A DNA stretch of 26,984 nt, taken from NCBI GenBank assembly GCA_038319215.1, contig JBBQCZ010000038.1, forward strand, positions 1 through 26,984, in the 5' to 3' direction. This stretch comes from Bact-19 sp038319215. Its GTDB lineage: Bacteria; Bacteroidota; Bacteroidia; Bacteroidales; ML635J-15. Of this stretch, positions 15,141-22,920 are shown in pieces (positions within the stretch are counted from its first letter, which is position 1; every line of letters starts with the position of its first letter). A model generated the notes under the pieces. That model made no database searches, had not been told where the DNA came from, and saw only the letters and a program-made list of their open reading frames with translations. The position numbers and the translations under genes are program-made.

Positions 15141-15612
15141 GTCAATGAACAAATTAGTTTTAGGATTTTTAATAATATCAGTATTGCTTTTTTCTTTTTG
15201 CACAGATCAGTATGAGAATCATTCTTTAGCATTTCGTAACAATACAAATGATAGTATTCAGGTTGATAGGTATTCTAGCAATAGTATAAGACCAAGAACA
15301 GTAATGGTCGCTCCTGATGAATACGAAAAATTTTACGAAACTTCAGCAGATATGTGGGTAACACCTCAGGTTGAACTTGAGAAAATATGCGATTCGCTAG
15401 TGATTACTGGTAAGTTTAATGATAAAGATTTTAGAATTAGATTCGACGCAGATGATACCCAAAACTATTGTTTGTCGCCATATTCAGCAACAGCAGATTG
15501 GGAGTTATTGGTAATTGTAAACGAACAACCGAAGTTTTTAGGCAAAACTCTTGAACGATTTAATATTCACATTTTCAATATCAATCCAGCTTGTATTACC
15601 GTAAATGAATGA
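15133..15612 (+). CDS. small putative lipoprotein, unknown function
   Basis: The 159-residue product is not recognised. A lipoprotein-type signal (hydrophobic run ending LLFSFC near residue 23) is followed by a polar mature part with no cysteines until near the C-terminus. The ATG at 15133 overlaps the stop of the NamZ-like gene (ATGAATAA). An ATG at 15145 (MNKLVLG) gives an equally good signal. Close coupling suggests a shared role in the envelope, but that is inference only. Confidence 0.7.
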   Translation: MNKSMNKLVLGFLIISVLLFSFCTDQYENHSLAFRNNTNDSIQVDRYSSNSIRPRTVMVAPDEYEKFYETSADMWVTPQVELEKICDSLVITGKFNDKDFRIRFDADDTQNYCLSPYSATADWELLVIVNEQPKFLGKTLERFNIHIFNINPACITVNE

Positions 15613-15781
15613 GGTATTTGGTTTTGTAAGAGGTGCTAATTATACCATTCACTAAAGAGTTTAATGCATTTAATTATTCTTAAATGTAAGTTATTTGTTT
15701 TTTTGCGAATAAAAAATAATGTAGAGTATTAAATAAATATGTACTTTTAGATATTAATTGCTAACCACAAAAATTAATAAT

Positions 15782-16408
15782 ATGAAAAAAATCTTAGTTA
15801 TTCTATGTTTTGTCATTGGCTTTACTATCGTTACTTTTGCACAAAGTTTTACTGTAAAAAAAGGCACTAAGCTTATTTATCAGGTAGAGGCAAATAATGA
15901 GAAGTATTTATTCAAAATAAAAGTTTTAGAAACAGAACCTTCTATGAAGTTTGAATATGTGATGACATCTATTGCGGAAAAAAAAGGATCCGTTACAATT
16001 TCGCAGGAAGCAATGGAATCTTCAATCAATTTAGATAACTACTTTGGAAACGGGGAGAAGAGTCTTACTGATGCAACAACTATTTGGGTGAGCAAGGCTG
16101 TTTGGGAATTGATTTGCGCACCAGGTAATGACGATCCAATAGGCATTAGGTTTGACAATGCGCAGAATCCCACAATTTTTGAAATGGTAGTTCCTCAAAT
16201 GCAGGAATTTAAGATTAATGGGAAAATATTAAATTGCAAAGTGACTGAAATTGTTGAGGCCTATTGGGATGAAAAACTACAAGAAAGGATTGAGGACAAG
16301 CGCGTTACAATTCTGAATAATTGGAGCAATCCGTTAATCATATCTCTTGATATCGGATTTAGAGTAACTCTAATTGAAGCTAAGAAAGTTGTTTTAGAAA
16401 AAGAGTAA
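15782..16408 (+). CDS. exported protein of unknown function
   Basis: A clear signal peptide (MKKILVILCFVIGFTIVTFAQ) is followed by a 187-residue soluble domain rich in beta-strand patterns. I see no catalytic motif and no membrane segment after the signal. The frame opens earlier at a TTG (15758), but ATG 15782 gives a standard signal start. It is followed by an intrinsic terminator (16595-16629). The 170-bp gap before it contains no recognised site, so it probably has its own transcript. The protein is likely periplasmic. Confidence 0.72.
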   Translation: MKKILVILCFVIGFTIVTFAQSFTVKKGTKLIYQVEANNEKYLFKIKVLETEPSMKFEYVMTSIAEKKGSVTISQEAMESSINLDNYFGNGEKSLTDATTIWVSKAVWELICAPGNDDPIGIRFDNAQNPTIFEMVVPQMQEFKINGKILNCKVTEIVEAYWDEKLQERIEDKRVTILNNWSNPLIISLDIGFRVTLIEAKKVVLEKE

Positions 16409-16419
16409 AAATCTTTTAA

Positions 16420-16557
16420 TCAAAAATTCGCAAATTTATTTGTGCTCAGCAAAGTTGATTTATTCGTCTTTGCAAATTGCTCATATTCTTTTTCACTCAA
16501 GGTTTGTCTTATAGCGGATGAGTATATGTTAGCAAATGCTCCTATTAAGCTAAAAAA
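16420..16557 (-). pseudogene. possible short coding remnant
   Basis: A 45-codon open frame without a start codon reads AFANIYSSAIRQTLSEKEY and onward to a TGA at 16420-16422. The composition is protein-like, but it is short enough to be chance. The rest of 16409-16710 holds two terminators and AT-rich spacer only. Confidence 0.15.
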
Positions 16558-16594
16558 TTATATGAATTACCGTTATTTAAAAAAATAAAAAATC

Positions 16595-16629
16595 CTCTAT
16601 AGCTCTGTTAAATTATATAGAGTTTTTTT
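16595..16629 (+). terminator. intrinsic terminator for the rightward unit
   Basis: Stem CTCTATA (16595-16601) pairs with TATAGAG (16616-16622) across a 14-nt loop and is followed by T7. It lies 187 bp beyond the stop at 16408. Confidence 0.65.
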
Positions 16630-16661
16630 CATATATTTTCAAAATCTACTTTTTTTTTAAT

Positions 16662-16691
16662 AAAAAATGCCCCAATTTGGAGCATTTTTTT
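16662..16691 (-). terminator. intrinsic terminator for gcvP
   Basis: Hairpin ATGCTCCAAATTGGGGCAT on the minus strand is followed by U6, 20 bp past the gcvP stop. On this strand the central mismatch becomes a U-G pair; on the other strand it is C-A. The element therefore favours the leftward transcript. Confidence 0.82.
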
Positions 16692-16710
16692 ATCATGGAT
16701 ATAAAATTTA

Positions 16711-19578
16711 TTACATATAAGATTCTATTGGATCGCAAGTACACATTAAATTTCTGTCTCCATAACCATTGTCGATTTTGCCAACGTAAGGCCAGAATTT
16801 ATTCTCTTTAATCCATTCGAGTGGGAAGGCAGCCTGTTCGCGTGAATATTTATGATTCCATTCGCTTGCTGTACATTCAATTTGAGTATGAGGAGCATTA
16901 CGTAAAGGATTATCTTCTTTATCAAGTTTACCCGCTTTGATAGCTTCACATTCGTCTTTAATTGCTTTCATGGCTTCAATAAAACGATTAAGTTCTTGTA
17001 AACTTTCACTTTCTGTAGGTTCAACCATTAAAGTTTCATGAACAGGGAATGATAGAGTAGGAGCATGGAAACCATAATCCATTAAACGATGAGCAATATC
17101 ACCAGCTTCAACACCGTACTCATCGCGGAATTTGTTAACGTCAAGAATCATTTCGTGAGCACAACGGCCAGTTTCACCAGTATATAAAACTTCAAAATAG
17201 CCTTTAAGTTCGTTTGCAATATAATTTGCGTTTAGCATTGCAATCTTAGTTGCATTTGTCAAACCTTCTTCGCCCATCATTTTAATATATGCATAAGTGA
17301 TTGGTAAAACCATTGCAGATCCATAAGGAGCAGCAGCAACAGCACTTACACCATGCTCACCTCCTGTTTTAATAACAGAATGACTTGGTAAAAATTGAAC
17401 CAAATGTTTGGCAACTGAAATAGAGCCAATACCAGGTCCGCCGCCACCATGAGGTATTGCAAAAGTTTTGTGCAGGTTAAGATGGCAAACGTCGGCACCA
17501 ATAAATCCAGGATTTGTTATGCCAACCTGTGCATTCATATTTGCTCCATCCATGTAAACTTGACCACCATTTTCGTGGATAATTTTTACAATTTCTAAAA
17601 TTTTGCTTTCAAATACTCCATGAGTCGAAGGGTAAGTAATCATGATTGCAGAAAGATTGTCTTTGTGCTCGATTGCTTTTGTTTTTAAATCTTCAACATC
17701 TATATTTCCATTTTCGTCGCATTTTACAACAATAACTTCCATTCCAGCCATAACAGCAGAAGCTGGATTCGTTCCATGAGCGGATGAAGGAATAATACAA
17801 ATATTACGATGTAATTCGTTTCTTGATTTATGATATTCGCGAATAACCATCAAGCCAGCGTGTTCTCCTGTGGCTCCAGAATTCGGTTGCAATGATGTTC
17901 CTGAAAAACCAGTTATCATGCTTAAATCTTTTTCCATTTCAGCAATCATTTCATAATAACCTTTTGCCTGATCTGCTGGTACAAAAGGATGAATATTGCC
18001 AAATTCTGGCCAACTTAATGGAAGCATAGAAGTTGCTGGGTTGAGTTTCATTGTACATGAACCCAGAGAAATCATCGAGCGGTTAAGAGCGATGTCACGA
18101 TTTTCGAGACGTTTAATATAACGCATCATTTCTGTTTCGCTATGATACATATTGAAAACTTTTTGCTCCAAAAAAGCATCTGTACGAGCAAAACGTGCGT
18201 CAAAGCATGCTCCGTCTCCAATATTGTCAACATGACGATAGACTTTATTGTTAGCTTTCGCAAAAATCTCAAGGATATTGTTTACATCTTCTACAGAAAT
18301 AACTTCGTCAGTACTCAAACAAATTGTCTCATTACAAGAATAATTAAAGTTCATTTTGTAATTTAAAGCAATTGCTTTAATTTCGCATGACATAATATTT
18401 GCTGGTAATTCTACTTGAATTGTGTCGAAGAAATCCTGATTTTTTATTGTGTAACCAAGTTTAATCAATTCACAGGCGATATGTTTTGCAGATTCATAAA
18501 TATTTGTTGCAATTCTTTTAAGTCCTTCGGGTCCATGATAAACTGCATACATTCCAGCCATTGTTGCCAATAAAGCCTGAGCGGTACAAATATTTGAAGT
18601 TGCTTTTTCGCGTTTAATGTGTTGCTCACGAGTTTGTAAAGCCATGCGCAAAGCTTGGTTCCCGTGTTTGTCGATACTTACACCAATTATACGACCAGGC
18701 ATACTACGTTTGTATTTGTCGGCAGTAGCAAGAAATCCTGCATGAGGACCCCCAAAACCCATAGGAATACCGAATCTTTGAGTCGAACCCACGGCAATAT
18801 CTGCACCCCAAGAAGCCGGAGATTTAATAAGTACGAGAGACATTACATCAACTACTGCAGTTACAAGAACTTCAGCAGCATGAGCTTTTTCTGTAAAAGC
18901 AGTGTAATCAACAATTTTTCCACTTGCAGCAGGATACTGAACAATAGCGCCAAAGGTTTTATCTGTGAATACGAATTCTCCAAATTTACCCGTAACGATT
19001 TCAACTCCAATAGGTTCTGCTCTCAATTTAATTACGTCGAGGGTTTGAGGAAAAATGTCGTCATCTACAAATAAAACATTACGATTGTCTTTAACCGCTT
19101 GTCTAGATCGAGCTCCTAACATCATGCTCATAGCTTCTGCAGCAGCAGTTGCTTCGTCGAGAAGAGAACAGTTTGAGATTTCCATTCCAGTTAACTCTGT
19201 TACAACTGTTTGAAAATTCAATAATGCCTCAAGTCTACCTTGAGAAATCTCCGCTTGATATGGAGTGTAGGAAGTGTACCATCCCGGATTTTCGAAAATA
19301 TTACGAAGAATTACCGATGGAGTTGCAGTTCCATAATATCCCATTCCAATTAGTGAACGATATAATTTGTTTTTTGACGCAATTTCTTTGATTTTATTCA
19401 AATATTCATACTCGGTTAGAGCCTCGCTTAGTTGAAGTTTTTCTTTTAATCTGATAGATTTTGGTACTATCTGATCCACAAGTTCATCAACAGATGAAAC
19501 ACCAATTTTTGACAACATTTCAGCATACTCACTTTCGCGTGGTCCAATATGGCGCGCTGAGAAATTTTCTTTAATCAT
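16711..19578 (-). CDS. gcvP: glycine dehydrogenase (decarboxylating), glycine cleavage P-protein
   Basis: GcvP decarboxylates glycine with PLP and passes the aminomethyl group to the lipoyl H-protein of the glycine cleavage system. The 955 residues are the full single-chain form (N- and C-terminal halves fused), close to the 957 residues of E. coli. The PLP lysine is K704 in HLNLHKTFAIPHGGGGPG. Other family blocks are RHIGPRESE (9-17), YTPYQAEISQGRLEALLNFQ, NRSMISLGSCTMKLNP and SSAHGTNPASA. The gene is monocistronic here, with gcvT and gcvH not in the window. No glycine riboswitch-like tandem aptamer is apparent in the 270 bp upstream. It has its own terminator. Confidence 0.97.
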   Translation of the reverse strand: MIKENFSARHIGPRESEYAEMLSKIGVSSVDELVDQIVPKSIRLKEKLQLSEALTEYEYLNKIKEIASKNKLYRSLIGMGYYGTATPSVILRNIFENPGWYTSYTPYQAEISQGRLEALLNFQTVVTELTGMEISNCSLLDEATAAAEAMSMMLGARSRQAVKDNRNVLFVDDDIFPQTLDVIKLRAEPIGVEIVTGKFGEFVFTDKTFGAIVQYPAASGKIVDYTAFTEKAHAAEVLVTAVVDVMSLVLIKSPASWGADIAVGSTQRFGIPMGFGGPHAGFLATADKYKRSMPGRIIGVSIDKHGNQALRMALQTREQHIKREKATSNICTAQALLATMAGMYAVYHGPEGLKRIATNIYESAKHIACELIKLGYTIKNQDFFDTIQVELPANIMSCEIKAIALNYKMNFNYSCNETICLSTDEVISVEDVNNILEIFAKANNKVYRHVDNIGDGACFDARFARTDAFLEQKVFNMYHSETEMMRYIKRLENRDIALNRSMISLGSCTMKLNPATSMLPLSWPEFGNIHPFVPADQAKGYYEMIAEMEKDLSMITGFSGTSLQPNSGATGEHAGLMVIREYHKSRNELHRNICIIPSSAHGTNPASAVMAGMEVIVVKCDENGNIDVEDLKTKAIEHKDNLSAIMITYPSTHGVFESKILEIVKIIHENGGQVYMDGANMNAQVGITNPGFIGADVCHLNLHKTFAIPHGGGGPGIGSISVAKHLVQFLPSHSVIKTGGEHGVSAVAAAPYGSAMVLPITYAYIKMMGEEGLTNATKIAMLNANYIANELKGYFEVLYTGETGRCAHEMILDVNKFRDEYGVEAGDIAHRLMDYGFHAPTLSFPVHETLMVEPTESESLQELNRFIEAMKAIKDECEAIKAGKLDKEDNPLRNAPHTQIECTASEWNHKYSREQAAFPLEWIKENKFWPYVGKIDNGYGDRNLMCTCDPIESYM

Positions 19579-19828
19579 TACAGCCTGTTTTAAAGTTATA
19601 CGATTTGTTTAATTAAGCCGTAAAATTAGAAAAATGTTGACAATTCTAGTAAAACATTAATCATATTTTTTATGAAAGTTTTTGAACAATAATTCTAAAG
19701 CTCAAATAGTATTGATAAAACTGATTTGTTGCAGCATAGAACTAACTATTAGATTGTCAACATAATTATTGAGACACTTTTTTTTATTATTATTTAGGGT
19801 TTGCATTTTAAAATTGAATAAAAAATAT

Positions 19829-19836
19829 TATTTTTG
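19829..19836 (+). promoter_or_regulatory. putative -7 element
   Basis: TATTTTTG fits TAnnTTTG, 20 bp before ATG 19857. A TTTG at 19800-19803 could be the -33 box, but the 25-bp spacing is a little long. The remaining 19579-19828 shows nothing recognisable. Confidence 0.45.
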
Positions 19837-19856
19837 AAGAATAAAAATTGAATTAT

Positions 19857-20477
19857 ATGAAAAAATTATTGTCTTTGATAATTGTTTTGTGCATTAGTTT
19901 ATCAATGTTCTCTCAAATTAAACTTAGTTTGTTAGATGGACGTCAAATTAAGTTGGAGTCTTATGTTTTTCATAGCGCAGATTATTATATGGATTATTCT
20001 TATGCCAAATCAAATGGTAAAATAAAAAACAGTTATTTCGATTTGGAAGATGTGTACTCAATCAGTATTAATGGTGTAGATTCGATAATTTATGCTCCTT
20101 TTGAAGAAGGCGAATATGCAATTGCACAGATGACTCAGATTGTTTCTGGAAAACAGTTTGTACAGAAAGAATATAAACCTTGGTGGGCGTATGCAACTGG
20201 AGTTATTGTTGGTTGTGGCTCAATGTTTATTCCCATGGATCCATTCACAAGATTGTTGATTCCAATTGCATTTACTGCAGGAATGGGATTTGCTAAACCA
20301 ACTAAATCATTAATTGTGAGAAAACACGATTTTGCTGTTGGTGATGAGTGGTTTATTTATGGTTACCAAAATGGTGGAAGAAAAAAGATATTTAAAAATA
20401 CCGTAATTGGAACTGTTGGAGGGATATTTATTGCTGGTGCAATAGTTGGAACAATGTCGTTATTAGAGAATAATTAA
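19857..20477 (+). CDS. exported or membrane-associated protein, unknown function
   Basis: The 206-residue product has a signal peptide (about 1-20, ending SMFSQ) and a short strand-rich domain (IKLSLLDGRQIKLESYVF and onward, about 21-105). A hydrophobic middle follows, with two possible membrane segments (about 108-145), and another near the C-terminus (about 182-202). I do not recognise the family. The pattern of a small strand domain followed by membrane segments occurs in uncharacterised Bacteroidota envelope proteins. The frame opens at TTG 19848, but ATG 19857 gives a typical signal start. It lies about 118 bp upstream of the PorE-like gene on the same strand. Confidence 0.68.
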   Translation: MKKLLSLIIVLCISLSMFSQIKLSLLDGRQIKLESYVFHSADYYMDYSYAKSNGKIKNSYFDLEDVYSISINGVDSIIYAPFEEGEYAIAQMTQIVSGKQFVQKEYKPWWAYATGVIVGCGSMFIPMDPFTRLLIPIAFTAGMGFAKPTKSLIVRKHDFAVGDEWFIYGYQNGGRKKIFKNTVIGTVGGIFIAGAIVGTMSLLENN

Positions 20478-20574
20478 CTTTTTATTTCTGATTTTAAGAT
20501 TATTGTTTTTCATAAGTTTTTTTCTTTATTTTTGGCCTTTGAATAATAAAAGCTACTTTGATGCCGTTATTATC

Positions 20575-20582
20575 TAATTTTG
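20575..20582 (+). promoter_or_regulatory. putative -7 element before PorE-like gene
   Basis: TAATTTTG fits TAnnTTTG, 13 bp before ATG 20596. The very short implied leader makes this uncertain. Confidence 0.3.
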
Positions 20583-20595
20583 TATTAATTTGAAC

Positions 20596-22578
20596 ATGAA
20601 AATTCTATATAACATACTTTTTATTACCTTATTTATAGCTTTTGCTAGCAATGTTTCTGCACAAGAAAAGAAATTGAAAAGAGCTGATGAAATTTTTGAG
20701 GGAGGAGAATATTATCGAGCAATATTGGAATATACATCCATATTGAAAAAAGTGGAAAATAAGAGCCAAAAAAATGAAATTTATTTTAAAATTGGCGAGT
20801 GTTATTACATGATTGGTGATTACAAAAAAGCGCGTACAAATTTTAAAAAATCTGCAAAAGTTGATGATTTTGAAATAGCTTCAAAAATACGAATGGCTGA
20901 AATCGAAATTCAAGAAGGTACATTTGAAGATGCTGTTGTGTTATATAATGAAGTCTTAGAAATTACGCCGAACGATTCTATCGCCTTAAAAGGTATCGAA
21001 TCTGCAAATCTTGCTATTCAATGGATGACAGAACCCACTCGTTACAAAATTGATAAAGCAAAACAGTTTAATACAAAAAGAAACGACTTTTGCCCAAGTG
21101 TTGACGAGAAGTCTGGATACGATCACGTATATTTTAGTTCTACAAGAGATGAAGCCAAAGGGAAAAAGACTAGTGGTATAACTGGCGAAAAGTTCTCTGA
21201 TTTATTTGTTTGTAAACTCGATAGAAAACAGGACTGGACTGATGCAGTACCTGTCGATTCGCTAAATACGGAATTTGACGAAGGTACTCCTTGTATTTTT
21301 GATGAAGGTAGAAAATTCTATTATACATCTTGCCGTGCCGAAAAAGGAAAAAAAGTCGGTTGTCAGATTTACGAAGCTATGAAAGTAGATGGGGAATGGA
21401 TGAATCCAGTGAATTTAAATATTGTTCCAGATTCCATTTCTATCGGTCATCCTGCCGTATCTGCTGATGGCAATATAATATATTTCTCAGCAAGAATGCA
21501 AGGTGGATTTGGTGGCGCTGATATATGGTATGTCGAAAATGGAAGTGAAGGTTGGACTAAACCAAAAAATATGGGCCCAGCAATAAATTCTTCTGGCGAT
21601 GAGCTATTCCCATTTATGAAACAAGATGGAACTTTCTTCTATTCAAGCTCTAAGCATCCAACTATGGGTGGCCTCGATATTTTTATCGCAACAAAAAATG
21701 ACAAAGGACGATGGGAATCTGAAAATATGAAACCGCCTTTCAGTAGTAATGGTAATGATTTTGGAATTTATTATTATTCAAATCAAGACAAGGGTTTCTT
21801 TACTTCTGATAGAAAAGGTTCAAAACAAGAGGATATTTATTGGTTTGTAAAACCTCCATTAGAATTTAAACTTACGGGACTTGCAAAGGATAAAGATAAT
21901 ACTCTGGTTATAGATTCTTGTGTTGTAATGCTTTTTGGAAGTGATGGCTCAGTATTTCGTGATACTACTTCAATTGCTGGAAAGGAAGGCAAATTTAATT
22001 TTAAACTCAAACCCAAAACCGATTACGTTTTTGTTGTTACAAAAGATGGATATTTTAACGGTAAATCTAGGTTTACAACAGATTCTCTTGAGTTTGATAG
22101 GACATTTGAATATGAGATATTGCTAGAATCTTTAAATAAAACTTTCGAAATCCCAAATATTGAGTTTGAATTTGGAAAATGGGAACTTACACCTTCATCA
22201 AAACATGTGCTCGATAGTATAGTTAGAATAATGATTGATAACCCGTATTTAGTTATCGAAATGTCGGCCCATACCGATATGATTGGTACAGATGAAGCAA
22301 ATAATGAACTTAGTCAGAAACGTGCTACATCTGTTACTACATACTTCCTCTCAAAAGGGATTCCTAATGGTAGGCTTATGGCAAAAGGTTACGGCAAATC
22401 GCAGCCTAAAGTTATTACAACACCAGATCTACGTTATTCGTTTTTGCCTAAAGGTACTGTTCTTTCAGAGACGTTTATTAAAAGTTTACCACCAGAACAG
22501 CAAGTGGTTGCAAATCAGCAAAACCGCCGTATCGAAATGAAAGTTATGTCTAACGATTACGTTCCTAGTTTAGATTAA
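20596..22578 (+). CDS. PorE-like OmpA-family protein (TPR, PD40 propeller, OmpA_C)
   Basis: The 660-residue protein has a signal peptide cleaved near residue 22 (SNVSA/Q). TPR repeats follow (about 28-140), then a PD40/WD40-like beta-propeller (about 160-425, with repeated FYYSSxxxxxxGGxDI-type blades). A carboxypeptidase-regulatory-like domain (about 430-515) and a C-terminal OmpA peptidoglycan-binding domain (about 525-655; SAHTDMIGTDEANNELSQKR and NRRIEM) complete it. This order is that of PorE, the periplasmic protein that anchors the type IX secretion system to peptidoglycan. Bacteroidota often carry several paralogues with the same architecture, so orthology to PorE is not certain. No other por/gld gene is in the window. 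The ATG at 20596 is chosen over a TTG six bases upstream. Confidence 0.85.
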   Translation: MKILYNILFITLFIAFASNVSAQEKKLKRADEIFEGGEYYRAILEYTSILKKVENKSQKNEIYFKIGECYYMIGDYKKARTNFKKSAKVDDFEIASKIRMAEIEIQEGTFEDAVVLYNEVLEITPNDSIALKGIESANLAIQWMTEPTRYKIDKAKQFNTKRNDFCPSVDEKSGYDHVYFSSTRDEAKGKKTSGITGEKFSDLFVCKLDRKQDWTDAVPVDSLNTEFDEGTPCIFDEGRKFYYTSCRAEKGKKVGCQIYEAMKVDGEWMNPVNLNIVPDSISIGHPAVSADGNIIYFSARMQGGFGGADIWYVENGSEGWTKPKNMGPAINSSGDELFPFMKQDGTFFYSSSKHPTMGGLDIFIATKNDKGRWESENMKPPFSSNGNDFGIYYYSNQDKGFFTSDRKGSKQEDIYWFVKPPLEFKLTGLAKDKDNTLVIDSCVVMLFGSDGSVFRDTTSIAGKEGKFNFKLKPKTDYVFVVTKDGYFNGKSRFTTDSLEFDRTFEYEILLESLNKTFEIPNIEFEFGKWELTPSSKHVLDSIVRIMIDNPYLVIEMSAHTDMIGTDEANNELSQKRATSVTTYFLSKGIPNGRLMAKGYGKSQPKVITTPDLRYSFLPKGTVLSETFIKSLPPEQQVVANQQNRRIEMKVMSNDYVPSLD

Positions 22579-22586
22579 GAAGTACT

Positions 22587-22678
22587 TATTCGCCGCGGCG
22601 AATAGAGTGCCTAGAGCGCCTAGAGCGCTGCGCTGCGATGTGTTGATTCGCCGCGGCGAAGTCGAAATAAGCATTTCG
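22587..22678. repeat. GC-rich palindromic island after the PorE-like gene
   Basis: A perfect 18-bp palindrome TATTCGCCGCGGCGAATA (22587-22604) starts 8 bp after the stop. It is followed by GCCTAGAGC direct repeats, GCTGC repeats, a second palindrome TTCGCCGCGGCGAA (22647-22660) and an inverted repeat CGAAAT-AAGC-ATTTCG (22663-22678). The composition contrasts sharply with the AT-rich surroundings. The first palindrome could serve as a transcription stop, but no U-tract follows. Confidence 0.9.
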
Positions 22679-22920
22679 CCGAAGCGTTGGGATTGCAGAA
22701 TGTAAACAATTTAGAATTTTAAAGCAGTTCGTCTTCATTTGTTTTGGAAAGATTTGTTAGCTATATTAGCTGTTTTTAAAGAACTTTTGGCATTGCTTAA
22801 GGCAAGCAGCATTCCTTTACTCTAGGCACTTCCCAGTTGTTAAAAACTTTGTTGATACAAATAATTTCTCTTTAAGTATTCAAGGCTTTTAGAAATTAAT
22901 TTTACTGAAAATTTAAAACT
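22679..22920. other. gene-free spacer with possible structured RNA
   Basis: No ORF is supported here. A nested set of complementary segments could fold: GTTTTTAA (22772-22779) with TTAAAAAC (22840-22847), AACT with AGTT just inside, and an inner hairpin TGCTT-AAGGC-AAGCA (22794-22808). CTCTAGGCACT (22820-22830) is the exact reverse complement of AGTGCCTAGAG at 22606-22616. No known RNA family was recognised. Confidence 0.35.

Noticed and set aside
16420..16557. Minus-strand gene in the gap before gcvP
   Set aside because: Only 45 codons, no start codon and no recognisable family. At most a decayed remnant, listed with low confidence.
19579..19856. Glycine riboswitch controlling gcvP
   Set aside because: No tandem aptamer-like conserved structure could be seen on the minus strand upstream of the start.
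22606..22830. Long-range RNA helix between AGTGCCTAGAG and CTCTAGGCACT
   Set aside because: The 11-bp complement is exact, but GCCTAGAG-type words look like a simple intergenic repeat family, so inverted copies are a simpler explanation.
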